NCBI RefSeq assembly: GCF_051622035.1
Contig: NC_135360.1
Span: forward strand, 8,236,001-8,300,000
Origin: Arctopsyche grandis
Taxonomy: Eukaryota; Arthropoda; Insecta; Trichoptera; Hydropsychidae
Direction of reading: 5' to 3'
DNA length: 64,000 bases
The notes below the pieces were generated by a model. That model was not told where the DNA came from. It ran no database searches and saw only the letters and a program-made list of their open reading frames with translations. A program made the translations under genes and the position numbers. Positions 28,466 to 40,465 of this stretch are shown in pieces (the first letter of the stretch is position 1; each line of letters opens with the position of its first letter).

Positions 28466-28975
28466 TAGATGAAGTTTTGTGATCATGCGAAAATTCGAAC
28501 TCGATATTTTAACTGATTCGAACTCAGAATCGATCACTGATCACGTTTTCATGATCTAGAAAAAATGTGTGTGTGTGTGTCTGTGTATTTTGGGGATTTT
28601 TTATTGGGATTTGTGGGGACAGTTCGATGGGAACAACAGTGTTAGTCCTATCGAACTGAAACTTAGTATCAGCTACTGAAATTCTTATCAACACGACGTA
28701 ATTTTTTTTCATATTTTTAAGTTGACCGGAAATGGTACCTCCCCTTATAGGTGTCTTCTTTTTTTTAAGTTTTTGAATTTAATTATCTCCCAAACCGCTG
28801 ACTGAATCTGACTGATTTTTTTTTACATTTAATAGAAATTATAAATTTTACAACCTTATATTTTTTGAATATTTTTATCTGAACCGAAAGTAGTACTTTT
28901 ACTCTAGAGAACCGAGGTTATTTATTTTTTTCTCAGAAACCTTTTGATTTATTTTACTGTAAGGTTGCCAATTTC
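28466..28975 (+). repeat. Dispersed repeat (TGATCATGCGAAAATTCGAA family)
   Basis: It contains GATGAAGTTTTGTGATCATG, CTCAGAATCGATCACTGATC and a (TG)n tract before TCTGTGTATTTTGGGGATT. The same order recurs at 30224-30495, and reversed at 43398-43803, where GACCGGAAATGGTACC-like and ACTTTTACTCT-like blocks are also conserved. It is non-coding. Class unknown; it may be the 3' part of a LINE or a non-autonomous element. Confidence 0.65.
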
Positions 28976-29500
28976 TTGGAACCGTTTCAATGAAAATCAG
29001 ATAAATTTACAAACTGATAGGAAACGATCGACTTATCGAGTCATAAACCAAAGTCTGGCCAACAGCAACCACTGAGATTCGAACCCGCGACTACTATATT
29101 CGAAATCATATTTTATTTTATTTTTACATAGTTATATACTAGGAAGGGCTAACAGGTTACTTCAATGCGCCTTCCTATTAATTACAAATATTGCACCATT
29201 TTATATAACATAAATCGCTGTATTTCGAGAGGCTGAAGAACACGAAATTAACAATTAATTAATTAATGTATTAATCCATGGATACATCTATGGATTTAGA
29301 TTTGTATGTACATACATTTTTACATATTATACATAAATCAAATTCAGATATTTGTGACATAGCGGGTAGGATGATTTTTACAAATTTGATGGAGGAACCA
29401 TTTCAACAATGAAATCAGATGAATTGGCAACTCTAATAGGAAACGATCGAATTGGAGTCACGAATATCCAAGTATGATAACCATTAGTCCACGCCACTCA
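28960..29500 (-). repeat. Two SINE copies in reverse orientation
   Basis: On the minus strand, 28960-29110 shows the SINE head (TTCGAATCTCAGTGG, B-box region) and body with CGATCGTTTCCTATCAG. 29120-29500 shows the full body and 3' end, including ATAGGAAACGATCG and ACCCGCTATGTCACAAATAT on the respective strands. Both match the element at 2034-2592. Confidence 0.65.
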
Positions 29501-30223
29501 TATTTTTTTTACAAATAATTTATCTCGATATATTGGAGGATTGGATTAAAAACTGTAATGCCACTGCAGTATATTTTGTAAATAAGTAATCAATTCAATT
29601 TTATTTGAAATTAAAGTTTTTTCCAACAGAAAAATAATCAAAGTAATGCTTTTAATCATCATATACAAAACAATATTGCTATTCTGTCTGTGTGACTGTG
29701 TGTCTGCCTGTCTGAGATAACGCTCGCCGTACTATAATAGTCGTTTCGATTCGACATACATGTGTACGTCACTGCTAAAACGTATACGAAGATATAATAA
29801 CTAGACTACGGATAAAGACCGTGCTTTTTCCAGGAATTGGGGCGGTTTGGCTCTATTTACAAAGCTAGAGTACAAAAAAAAGTTTCGGCGAACCTTTAAC
29901 AAAGCATTTACAACAATTGAACAATAAACGGCGCGCTGTGGGTCCAGCCACTCATAATAACAAAAGAAAAACCTTTCCGTTTGGCTGAGAATTTACCGTC
30001 ATCTATTGAAAATTTATTTATTTAATTAACTAATTTTTCTATTGTTGTTTTATATTGTTTACATGTAGGTAGGTAGGTAGTTTTTACGATTTTTTTCATA
30101 TTAAACAATTATATATAAATATTAAATTGAATATATTTAAAAGGTATTTGAAAAAAATTCGACCGCGTGGGGATCGAACACATGACCGATTCCTTAATTT
30201 TTATTTTATCTATGTACGTAGTA
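29501..30223. other. Repeat debris between SINEs and NFATC2IP
   Basis: At 29880-29925 the string CCTTTAACAAAGCATTTACA then ACAATTGAACAATA is half of the palindrome seen complete at 55685-55762. Nothing else is recognised. Confidence 0.45.
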
Positions 30224-30495
30224 ACAATAGATGAAGTTTTGTAATCATGTGAAAATTCAAACTCGAGATTTTGACTGATTCGAACTCAGAATCGATTACT
30301 GATCACGTTTTTATGATCTTGAAAACATATGTGTGTGTGTGTGTGTCTGTGTATTTTGGGGATTTTTTGAACATCATTAGTAGTCACCGGAGCCTGAGGG
30401 GGCCGTGTATTGTTCAAAGGTTGTAAATGCATTGTTAAAGGTTTGCCGAACAATGGATAGCACTGTGACTATCCTACCTCTAATCATTAGTCCTA
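30224..30495 (+). repeat. Dispersed repeat copy plus half-palindrome
   Basis: 30224-30370 matches the 28466-28975 family. It is followed at about 30410-30450 by GTATTGTTCAAAGGTTGTAA and ATGCATTGTTAAAGGTTTGC, the left half of the 55685-55762 palindrome, with the same GAGGGGGCCGT lead-in as at 55672. Confidence 0.6.
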
Positions 30496-30842
30496 TCGAA
30501 CTTTTTTTTTAATTTTTACACGATGTAAATTTTTTTTAATTTAATAACTTAATATGGCAAAACCCATGCGATTATATTTCATCAGGTACAACACTAGTAT
30601 TTTAATAATAATAATCACAGTTATACATTTAGCATTTAGATTAGAAATAATGAAACAATGTGCGTTAAGTTGGCAGTCTAATTCAGCTGCACTCGAAATG
30701 GACGCACGCCGTAGTGCTTAGACCAGTGCGAGCCATGGCCAGTGGCGGTCTGGTTAGCGGACGGGTGAGGCGAGAGCTGCGCTGGTAGGGGGCGAAAGCA
30801 GCTAAAAGGGCGAAGGCGCCAAAAGAAGAGGGCGGAGTCGCC

Positions 30843-33800
30843 ATGTCGTCGTCGTCGGAAGAAGATCTGTACGGAGACACAGCCAGGAAGCTGAACGGTG
30901 CGCGTCAAATCGCCTTCATCCGGCTTTCCTAATGCTAGAACATCGCTCCCATTTCCACCAGTTACTCAACAACGCGCAATTATTGCATTGACCCTGTTGT
31001 CTTTCTTTGTTCCTCGCCTTCGCGCCAATCGCGCTCCCTTTCCCTTTCCCTCTCCCTCTCGCTCGCCGTTTCCGTTGCAATGTCCATTTCTCTCATTCCC
31101 GCTTTTGTTGTGTTCCCAAACTGAATCGATCAGCTGATGGTTTCGAACGTCATGCGTTGTTGACATTCAGACCGTTTCCGATACACAAACCTGATCATAT
31201 TTGCTTCTCCGCGATAATTGTGTTCGTGATTTTTCTCTTTTTGTACGTTTTGACACTATTATTATCGATTCGAAAAACATTCGATGCGCATCCATTGACG
31301 TACGCTTTATTTTGAACGCGCCGTCAAAACTTTAGTCCAAGCATCGCGCCAGTCGACTATGACCGATTTCAATTTTCAGAATTTGACGAAATTGAAAAAT
31401 ATTTATTTGGGAAAGAATATGCGCTCATTAAATGGCAATTCATCGATTCATATTTCATCAAACTTTTCCTCGCTAATATTTTGTTGCAAAATTTGGGAAT
31501 TCCTGATTTGGGGATTTCCCCCTCCCCCCTCATTAATGTACAGTGAGCGACAAAAAAAAAGCTGATATTGAGATTTCTATGAAATTTGATTTTACTCTTA
31601 TATGTAGCGATATTCTCAGTACAAAAGTTTATTAAACGATGATAAGGATATTAAAACAAGACATAGTATGAATTTTTACTACGTGTTTATTGAAATATTG
31701 AAATTATTTGCGAAATGTATAAAAATGGGGAAAACGTGTTGGCTGCATTTTGGTCGTGTTTCACTTATTTTGAAGCGATTTTCAACCTGTAATTTTTTTA
31801 TATGTTGTAAATAAGCTATTCTATTAATAAACATAAAGAAATATATAATTATTTACGTTAATAATTTGTTACTCCACATTTATTTTTTATAACTGCTCGA
31901 ATTCTTCTGGGCATGGAATCAAACGTGCTGTTCTTCAAGATCGATTTATTACTGCTTCTAAAATCAGGGTTGAGGTCTAAGCTTCAACAAAAATGCAGCC
32001 AACACGTTTTTCCCCATTTTTATACATTTCGCAAATAATTTCAATATTTCAATAAACACGTGTTAAAAATTCATAGTTTGTCTTGTTTTAATATCCTTAT
32101 GATCCTTATCATTTCAAAAGATTCAGATATTTTGGATTTATTTTGAACTTTGACTTTCTCTTATACCAGGACATTGATTAAAAAATTTAAATATTTCTTT
32201 GGTTTTCATTTTTTTCACGTATCATATACAAAAACAATGTAATTATATAAAAAAAAAACATTAAATAATGAATTAACAACTTACCTTCGTATTATAAATA
32301 GTTTTTCTACACAGGATTGCATATTAGTATCCATGCCTGATATATATGGTTTCAGAAGACACAATAACTCATCAAACGAGCACACACACATTCTTGCATA
32401 GTTAAAAAAAGTTACGTGGGTACTTTCTTAAATATTCATAAAATATATTGAACACTAAGAGATGTGCTAAAACTATAGCAGTTAAGTTTATACTACTTCT
32501 TGCGACACGTAGAAGAGAAATTGAATCTGCAGTGAATGATAATAATAATTTTTGTAGCGTCCAGCATCTGCTAAAGTTTCTACGATGTGAGGACATTGAC
32601 CTAGATACAGAAACGTATAAAAGCAAATGCGTGGGAATTCCAGTGTATCCTTACAAATATATCGAATTTATGTGTTTTTCACTAATAAAATAATCTTCGT
32701 GTTTTTTATATGTATGTATTTTTACATTTTACAGGCTATTATAAAAAATACAGCATTTTTAAATGCAAATATTTATACTTGTATGATTTTGGTTACACAA
32801 CAATTTATATACATCGATGCAATAACAGAGTTGAAATCAAATTGCAGGTTTTTGATAATACAGAAAGTTTTACGAACTCTAACGTGTTAATTAAAGATTA
32901 GTCAACATGCGATATATACAGAAAAAGTTCATTTCATAAACATAATTGTATTATGGTCTATATTTTCTATACAATAATTTTTATTAAAATGCACAAATTA
33001 TTTAATCTGTTATCATAATTTGAAATTTAAACGATACATATGCTTCCCATAATATTAGAATTTTTCCTCTCAGTTATAATATGTATCATGAACCCGAATT
33101 AATTTTATCAATCGTGCCATTTTAGAATTGAAAAGTAATTGGAAGCCAAATATCGAATTGAACGACTACACAAGCGATCACAACATTACATCAGATGAGT
33201 CTGACAAAGGAAAATCTCCCGGAAAGTCCACAAAGATTAAAAGAAAGCACAAAAAATCATCTAGGAATATAGATAGGGCTTTAGATCTGGACACGTCTGC
33301 AACTTCAGGTAATGCATTGAATTCTCAATTGCACCACCGTACGACTTTTGTTTGTTTGATTACATGAAATCTGTTTGCAGATGTTAGCATTAAGAGTTCA
33401 AATACCAACGGCAATCTCAGAATGACACGTGCATCGGCGCGCCATTCGCAGGATTTACATTCTGTTTTTAACAATATGAATTCGAACGTCGTCGACATCG
33501 TGACTAATGCTCCGATGAGCAGCGGAGCAGCTCGTAGTAGTATCAATAGAATAAGGGGCACTACGGCACGAGGCAGACCTCCCCGCGGAAGAACGACTCG
33601 CGTCAAAACGTCTCGGGGCAGACGATCTCGAGTCAGGAATCAGAGTGCTGGCGGTTTACCCACTGTAAATATAGGTAATTATTGTAGGTGGTTGTCGATA
33701 AAATGTAATATAGCTTTTTATTGGACGTGTTTGATTAATTTGATACGTGTGATTAGGTTGCTCGGATAGTGAAGAATCATATCAGCCGTTGTTCAGCAAA

Positions 33801-36138
33801 TCTTCGACGCAGAGTAAAGTTAGTTCTGTAAATATGATTTTTTTTAATTTAATATGTTATACCTACTTGATTTTGTATTCAAACATTAATTCCGTATATT
33901 TTTTTATAGGAAAAAGATGATCTAATTGATCTGGACAGTAGTGGAATAGATCATTCTTTGAATGAAAACAATTCGGATGCTGAGAGCGAAAACGAAGAAT
34001 TGTCTATCAAAGTTCATTGGAGGAGCAAAGAGTATCATAGATTTAAAATTCGCAAAGTATGTATTGTTGTTTAGGGTGACCATGAGGAGCATTGTCATTT
34101 TTTATGGGTTAGTATTCCTGGAAGGGAGAGTCATAGGGCGCGAACACACAGCGTGGGATGCGGGATTTTGTACGTGGGATATATTTTTTTAGATAGTTTT
34201 AACCCTTTGCCCGCGGTAATAAATATAGCGAACAAGCCCTGTACGCGGCACCTTTTTCGCGAATTTGGCAATCGAGTTTTCGACCTTAAATACAGATTTT
34301 AATATTTACTCAAGTAACCAGATATGTTAATTAACACATAAAGTATTATTTTAAACAATAAAATACATAATATATCTCGTAGTTTTGGATTAATTGTCAA
34401 ATAATCATTCTTCATAATTGTATGAAGACGTGACGTCACATAAACAAGGTTTCAGTATGGTTCCACAAAAAACTAATTTTTGACTGGTATATATGAATTT
34501 TAAGCAAATTGAATAGATGGCATTCAACTCAGTAATATATTCAACCAATTTTGAACCTTAAAACAGTTGAAATAGGCGCATATAAGCCTCAAAATCCAGT
34601 GCAAAGTTCAGAAATTCTATGGAAGACAGCCGCGTTACAGACTTTTCGCCCAAAGCTTCCATAGAAGACGGCCGCGGGCAAACGGCTAAACATACAGAAA
34701 AAAAAAACATGTTAGACGGCGGTCATATACGCGGTAACGTGTGGTATATACATGGGACCAACTATTTATTGGAACGGTCTCGTTGAAATTCTATAGTATT
34801 GTTTATACTGGCTTGACGATGATATATACCAATTCGACCCTTCAGACTATATTTTTTTGCAAATATGGGATACACCGCTATCGATCACTGTCAAGCAATG
34901 GTCCAAAGGGTCGAATTGGTATATATGTATCACCGTCAAGCAAGTATAAATAATACTATAGAATTTCAACGAGACCACTCCGATGAATAGACGGTCCCAT
35001 GTATATATCACACGTTACCGCCGTCTAACGTGTTTTTTCTGTATGTTTAAAACTATTTAAAAAGAATATCCCACGTACAACATCCCGCATCCCGCGCCCA
35101 TAGAGTGGCAGAGGTACGGCCATTCGCCTCCTAATGGATCGCCACTTTGTATTCAATAGCAATGGAACAGTAGTCCATTGTGAAATGAGTTGAGAAATTG
35201 TGAACCACAGCCGCTCTGATGGGCAGGATTGAAAATTGCATTAGGGGAAGACGGACGTCACCTTTCTGATGTGATTTTTGCTATGCAAATGGCATATCCC
35301 CTCAAATATATAATATATTATTTGGTACTTATTGGTTATACGGGCGCATCCAAGCGTCGAGGATACACGCACATTTACATATGAAAAATTAATTCTGTTT
35401 TGCTTTTTTAACAATGATAATGCTCCTCGTGGTCACTCTTTGTATATGTTTACTTTTTTTCTTTCCAAATATTAAATTTTCTTTTAATATTTCATTTCAG
35501 TATCAGAAGTTAACTTCAATTTTTGAATTTTTCGCTAAGTTAGAAGAGGTAGCAATCGATAACTTGCTTTTGACGCTAGGAGATAGAGTTCTTCGACCGG
35601 TAGATACACCAGCTTCTATAGAGTACAATATTTGTCATTTTATCGGTAAGTTTATAGTGTAATAACCAAGCGACACTAATAAAAGCCTCGTTAAAATGTA
35701 AAATCTATGATTTTTATGGTAATTTAATCGTTTAGAAGGTGGAATTGTACCACACAGTGTAACGCACATTGCAGAGCAGTCGGCTAAAAAATATGATGCT
35801 CCGTCTGATGCTTTAGCGGCTGCTATGCATAAAAAGCTAGTTATCAAATTAAGGTCAAAGGAAATGAAGAATGCTTTTGAAGTTATGATTGGCAAGAATC
35901 AGGTATGTATTTTTATTAATTTTTTTGCTTTATTTGTGAACTTATTTGATTGGTTTTATATTTGTGTTTTCGTTTTCAGAAATTGTCCGTTGCAATGGTT
36001 AAGTTTTCAGAAGAAATTGAAGTTCCACTTAGCAGGTTAAAATTTTACTTCGACGGCGATTTAGTCGATTCTGAGTCTACTCCGGTTAGCTTAGACTTGG
36101 AGGGCGGAGAATGTTTGGATGTTCACGTTGTCGGATAG
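30843..36138 (+). CDS. NFATC2IP: NFATC2IP/Rad60-like SUMO-like-domain protein
   Basis: Eight exons join in frame: 30843-30897, 33126-33308, 33381-33674, 33757-33818, 33910-34056, 35501-35645, 35736-35902 and 35980-36138. They give 403 aa, near the family's size (human about 419). The start is MSSSSEEDLYGD, an acidic N-terminus. Residues 143-150 read RGRPPRGR, an AT-hook-like core in an Arg/Gly-rich segment. A SUMO-interacting-type LIDLDSS lies at 204-209. Two ubiquitin-fold SUMO-like domains follow (about 229-312, with IKVHWRSKEYHRFKIRK, and about 328-403, ending in LEGGECLDVHVVG). As in the family there is no C-terminal di-Gly for conjugation. Known Rad60/NFATC2IP proteins bind the SUMO E2 Ubc9 and support genome stability in the nucleus. 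Introns 1 and 5 carry transposons. A poly(A) signal AATAAA lies at 36365. The exon 1 donor G|GTGCGC is weak but the phase is right. Confidence 0.88.
31541..32113 (-). mobile_element. Tc1/mariner remnant with long inverted arms
   Basis: The left end TACAGTGAGCGACAAAAA is Tc1-like (TA then CAGTG). On the minus strand, 31950-31858 translates to NSTFDSMPRRIRAVIKNK then CGVTNY and a stop, the typical C-terminus of a Tc1-family transposase. About 110-bp arms at 31639-31750 and 31987-32100 are reverse complements (shared TTATTTGCGAAATGTATAAA and GTGTTGGCTGCATTTT). The rest of the transposase is missing, so the copy is dead. It lies in intron 1 of NFATC2IP. Confidence 0.75.
32448..32901 (+). other. 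Two unrecognised open frames inside NFATC2IP intron 1
   Basis: A frame at about 32448-32693 has no ATG start and no upstream acceptor. A second frame (32710-32901) follows an acceptor-like TTTTACAG at 32728-32735 and reads KCKYLYLYDFGYTTIYIHRC. Composition is protein-like (balanced charged and aromatic residues), but I recognise neither. They could be a decayed transposase or a small intronic gene. Confidence 0.2.
34136..35099. mobile_element. Harbinger-like MITE in NFATC2IP intron 5
   Basis: Ends are GGGCGCGAACACACAGCGTG and its decayed complement ATCCCGCATCCCGCGCCC. They are flanked by ATA on each side (34133-34135 and 35100-35102). Long inner arms around TGGTATATACATGGGACC and its complement fold back. 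The inner GATCACTGTCAAGCAA block ties it to the 14.4 and 18 kb family. It spans 964 bp because a second MITE is inserted inside. Confidence 0.75.
34203..34686. mobile_element. piggyBac-type MITE nested in the intronic MITE
   Basis: The inverted ends are CCCTTTGCCCGCGG and CCGCGGGCAAACGG. They are preceded by TTAA (34199-34202) and followed by CTAA (34687-34690). The opposite arm of the host MITE shows the uninterrupted sequence AGTTTTAAACATACAG, which demonstrates insertion at TTAA with one later substitution. The TTAA target and CCC ends are piggyBac hallmarks. Confidence 0.85.
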
Positions 36139-37186
36139 TGAACTGTTGAACCGATTTATTTGTAAATGATTTATCGCTATTGTATGTATATCAACATTCC
36201 TGTAATGGCTAAGATTATTTTACAGTTTTTTTTGTTGTTGAAACTTTCCGAAACAGTTCCTCGTTGTGCAGTACAAAATGTTTGTCGGCGCCTTCTAAAA
36301 AAATTTTTTTTTTAATATTTTCATGTTCTCAGTTCAAATTTATGCTATTACACTCATGGTTATTAATAAAAATTAATATACATTAGTCATAGAATTGAAA
36401 TTTTAAAGAAAATCTTTATTTAATTAAGGATTATTAAGTATATTAAGGATTGAGCAATGGCGAATGCAACCCAGTGAGAGTTTAAGAAGTTGAAAAATCG
36501 AAACGATATCGTAGTTATAATCAATGTTGTTATATAAAAAAATCTAATGTAATAAAAAAAAGGATCTTTTTCCCTACGATATCATTCACTTTTAATGCTA
36601 AGAATTTTTAATGAAATAGAAATTTTTATTTTTATTATTCTAATACATGGATATCGATAATATTTTTTAGAAAATATAAAATTTTAATACCTTTCGAAAT
36701 CGACGTGTAATATTCCCTTTTTTATTTCAATTTGCTCACACGGCAATGCACACACCTCAACAGACCCCTTCCTGTCTCCCCGATTGGATGCTGCACTATC
36801 AATGCAAGTAGCAGAACTAATAGTATACATGTTTAAAAATCATATTTAAAAAAAATGGTGCAAGTTTCGCTACTACCACTTCGATATACTTACCACGCTT
36901 ATTCACAGCATTCAATCAATTGATCTTATAAACGCTATACATGCATAATATCTATTACTTATGTAGTAAATCCCAGTGTAAAATATACATTCGTTACATT
37001 ATTATTTTATATTTAAAAAGTGTACGAATTTGTGTTGAATCAACCTTTAAAATGATTTTATTTTTTAACGAATAAATGAAATAATAAGTATGTAATGTTA
37101 TATTCTTCAAGTGACTTACTTTTACGTACATCAAAAAATTGATCATTTGCACTGAAATAAATGTGTTTGACGTTATTTCACTTATA
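36139..37186. other. NFATC2IP 3' UTR and AT-rich intergenic DNA
   Basis: Poly(A) signal at 36365. No other feature recognised. Confidence 0.5.
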
Positions 37187-37595
37187 TATGTTACAGTCCA
37201 AGTGTTCACTGTGGTTCATTCATGAACGTACTAGTTTGTTCATACACGAACTATTGGTTTTAGTTGAAGCGCTAACAGTCCAAGCTATCTTCAAATAGAC
37301 TCACCAGGTGTCACATGGTGACACTAGTGTTTAAAAGGGAAATCCTATGGAAAACAAATTACAACGTTGCTATTATTCTTTTTCCTGCTAATATTAAAAA
37401 TATATTGCAACCCAGCATATGTAAAGGATGGGACAAACGATTGAGAATACTTAAACTTATGCCTAATAATTTGTGCATGAACAAACTAGTTAATTTCTTC
37501 TTTTTTTTACACTTATAACTGGCCAGATTGGTTAGTGTATGAACAAACTAGTATGTTCATGAATGAATGAAATGTACACTTGGACTGTAACATAT
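37187..37595. mobile_element. 410-bp inverted-repeat MITE
   Basis: The left end TATATGTTACAGTCCAAGTG is mirrored exactly at 37576-37595. Subterminal segments (TTCATGAACGTACTAGTTTG and its complement AACAAACTAGTATGTTCATG) extend the pairing. No coding frame of note. TA-flanked CAGT ends suggest a Tc1/mariner-type relation, but this is uncertain. Confidence 0.75.
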
Positions 37596-37709
37596 ACAAA
37601 CATACATATGTAAAAAAAATACATAGCTTTATTTAGCTTTTGAGAATAAAATACAAGTGTTATAATTTGTAAATAATTGTCAGTATATTTTTCTTTGATA
37701 ATTCGGTTC

Positions 37710-38028
37710 CACAACAAAATGGCAAACGACACAACGTCTCCAGACAAAATGATAACGCGATATAATATGACATTCATAAACTCAAAAACGTTTGTTTTAC
37801 GGAAAAAAAACATGATGACGAAGATCTATCCACGTCCTTGAACATATTAATAAATAAATATTAGATAATCCAGTCTAATCGATTTCCCTGAAATTTCACG
37901 AAATAGCGTATATTTTGAATATATGAATTCTGTGTATGAATATAATGTCGCGTTATAATTTGTCCGTAGACATTATGTCGCATTATCATTTTGATGGGGA
38001 CGTTGTGTCGTTCGCCGTTTAGTCGTGA
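37710..38028. mobile_element. 320-bp MITE with about 60-bp inverted repeats
   Basis: The left segment AACGACACAACGTCTCCA and AAAATGATAACGCGATATAA pairs with right segments TTATGTCGCATTATCATTTT and GGGGACGTTGTGTCGTTCGC. An inner near-repeat (TATAATGTCGCGTTATAATT) lies at 37940-37960. No transposase is present. Confidence 0.7.
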
Positions 38029-38567
38029 CACCGGAAAATTCATATAACAATGAACAATTTTGATAATGAAAGTATTCTGTCTATTTTCATCTGAAATTTT
38101 TAATCATTTGTTATCAAGTTATTGTGTACCTAATTTTTATTGCAAATTATAATAAAAAAAAATATATATATATACACAAAATCAAAAACACTAGTTTTTT
38201 TAAATCACTCGCAAGTACATATATAATAAAATGCGTTTTTTTTTATCTCCGTATACATGCTTTCTTTTATATACATATTTTAATGATAAAAGTTAGCTAT
38301 GTATTATTGATAACAGAAATCAAACCAAAATCATAACAAATAATATATATTCATTATCTAGTCATAGATAAACATAATACAATACAATATAAATACTTGA
38401 ATATACAAAACAATTATAATACAATAGACATCAATATTGCTACGAACATATTTAATTATTAAATATACTATTTTGAGCATATGATATAATTGCTTAAAAA
38501 TTTACATCGATATAGTTGTGTACGATAGACACTTAATTTACATAACGCCATTTAACGGTTGACTGAT
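38029..38567. other. AT-rich DNA, MRM2 3' side
   Basis: Very AT-rich. It presumably includes the MRM2 3' UTR (minus strand). No other feature recognised. Confidence 0.5.
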
Positions 38568-39449
38568 TCATGTTTGCAATCCTTTGAATCCACTAGCAAA
38601 CAAGAACTTCTCAGAGGAGTCTGATCTGCTTGATGGCGGTTTATAAATTTTCACCCCCTTATAAAATCTACCTAGATCGAGCTCCAGTATCGGCACTTCT
38701 ACGCCATCCCAAACCTTCACAAGGAGGCATGCATTTTTGGTGGAAACTTGGGCTGCAAACCGAAAAGCTTTATAACAAAGGCTGATTATTTTGTCCTGGT
38801 CTATTGCCTTCACTCCGCTGGCATTAGGTGCCATATCCGACAAGACTACATTGACTTTGTGGTCACCCAAAGCTTCTTTTAATTTCGTCTGCGTTTCTTC
38901 GGATTCGAAATCTAAATTGCTGAGAATGGTCGCACCCTGAAATTCAAATTTTGATTAACAAAAAAAAAAGAATTACGTTTAAAATGGGATTCATTTGTTT
39001 AATAGTAGTACTTCAATGGGAAAGATTTGTTGTCTGTCAATGGCGAACACTTTCCCGACTGGTTTGTGTAATTCACTTTTATTCGAGTTGACTTTTTGAA
39101 CGGCGACTTGAGTCCATGATCCCGGGGCGGCTCCGATATCGACTACTACTTGTCCTGGTTGTAAAAAGTTGCCTTTTTCATTCATCTCTAACAACTTGAA
39201 TGCACTGCGACATCTATAAAATCAGTACATTAAAATGGACACTAAGTATGCAAAAATTAAAAGCTTGAAAAATTCTAACCTATAATTTTGTATCTTGGCT
39301 TTCTCTACGTAGGGGTCTGTCAATTGGCGTTGCAACCAATCATTCGAACTCGTACCTTTTCTTCTTATGTTTGCTAACGCCACGTTTGCGAATATCGTGC
39401 GAGATTTTAAAATACAGTTTGACATTTTAGACGGTGAAGCCAACTGCAT
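38568..39449 (-). CDS. MRM2: Mitochondrial rRNA 2'-O-ribose methyltransferase MRM2 (FtsJ family)
   Basis: Three exons on the minus strand (39449-39280, 39213-39012, 38936-38568) give 246 aa. This protein methylates a uridine 2'-OH of the large mitochondrial rRNA in the peptidyl-transferase A loop. The RrmJ/FtsJ fold is clear. The SAM-binding loop [12 protein letters not shown] is at 81-92, and the K-D-K-E catalytic tetrad is at K63 (RSAFK), D158 (LSDMAPN), K198 (LLVKVWDG) and E233 (SSEKF). The N-terminal 32 residues are basic with no acidic residue ([18 protein letters not shown]), as for a mitochondrial presequence. The start is the first ATG in the open frame; ATG at 39425 (8 residues shorter) is an alternative. 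All introns are short with GT-AG ends. It converges on NFATC2IP. Confidence 0.93.
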
Positions 39450-39632
39450 TTCACAAATGTTTATTATGAAATACCGACTCAATTTGACATAATAATGGCA
39501 AAAGCCGCTAAACAGCTGGTGTGTTTTGGTCCAAAGTGTATAAATAGCATCCTTTTTACATACCTCTTCTTACTTTCACTTATTTGTTATAAACCAGAGA
39601 TGTATAATACATAGATCCACCCTCACGCTTTA

Positions 39633-40459
39633 AGGTCTGTTCATACCTAGTCAGCACGTACCGACTTCAGCAGGTATCCGGCCGTACGAAAAGTATTATT
39701 TGGTACATTTTGTATGGGTATATTCATACCAACCGTCACGTTTACGCCACGGCAGGCTTACAGCAGTACCCGACATTTCCTGATCATTGTTCATACCTTA
39801 CAGCAACATCCGTCAACGTATCGTATCCGTTTTTTTGGCCATCATGGAAATATACACGCGAATTACGTGCCATGAGTCTGCCGCTTTGCTGTTTTGGACC
39901 AATTATCGATAGTGACAGTTGACAGCTGTTCAATCTTTCGACATAGTTTTGGCGCAAATATTTAAAAAAAATTTAAATTTTTTACGGAAATATTTAAAAA
40001 AAAATTGTCCATCATCCACAAGCTCCTTATACAGTGTCCAAAACTCTCCTTCGGTTTTTCTGTTTTTTAACATGGGATGCACATCAAAACGCCTCCGTGC
40101 TTTTTTATTGCCTTCTTGAGCTTCTTCTTCCAACAACAGCGCGATTATACATAATTTTTAGTTCGATAAACGTCGAAACATTTTTGCTGACTTGTATTCT
40201 GACGCGTAGCTACGAATGCACGTGTATGCACTCATATTGCAAGTACTCGACAATACGACGTAAGCAATATTGTGCTGTATCATCATGGCCTCTAATGTAT
40301 AAGTAAGCCGATTTTGCCTTGCACTCGGCCAAATTGCTGTAAACGTGACGTGACCGCGACGTGTAGGTAGATATGAATAGGAATGTAATAAAATGACATA
40401 TTTGAAACGGAGTCGTGCAGTGCTGAAGCCGTGCAGTGCTGTTACGTATGAACAGACCT
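39633..40459 (-). mobile_element. Non-autonomous PIF/Harbinger element with transposase 5' remnant
   Basis: Ends AGGTCTGTTCATAC and GTATGAACAGACCT are inverted, and TTA is duplicated at 39630-39632 and 40460-40462. The 827-bp body holds, on the minus strand at 40136-39930, a frame with RRRFDVHPML, EFWTLYKELVDDG and FFKYFRKKF. This recalls the N-terminal region of Harbinger-type DDE nucleases. The catalytic part is absent, so it is an internal-deletion derivative. It lies 183 bp upstream of the MRM2 start. Confidence 0.82.
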
Positions 40460-40465
40460 TTATAC

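Noticed and set aside
30678-31315. Several overlapping frames around NFATC2IP exon 1
   Set aside because: They come from GC-rich promoter sequence. Only the 55-bp exon at 30843-30897 joins in phase with the conserved downstream exons.
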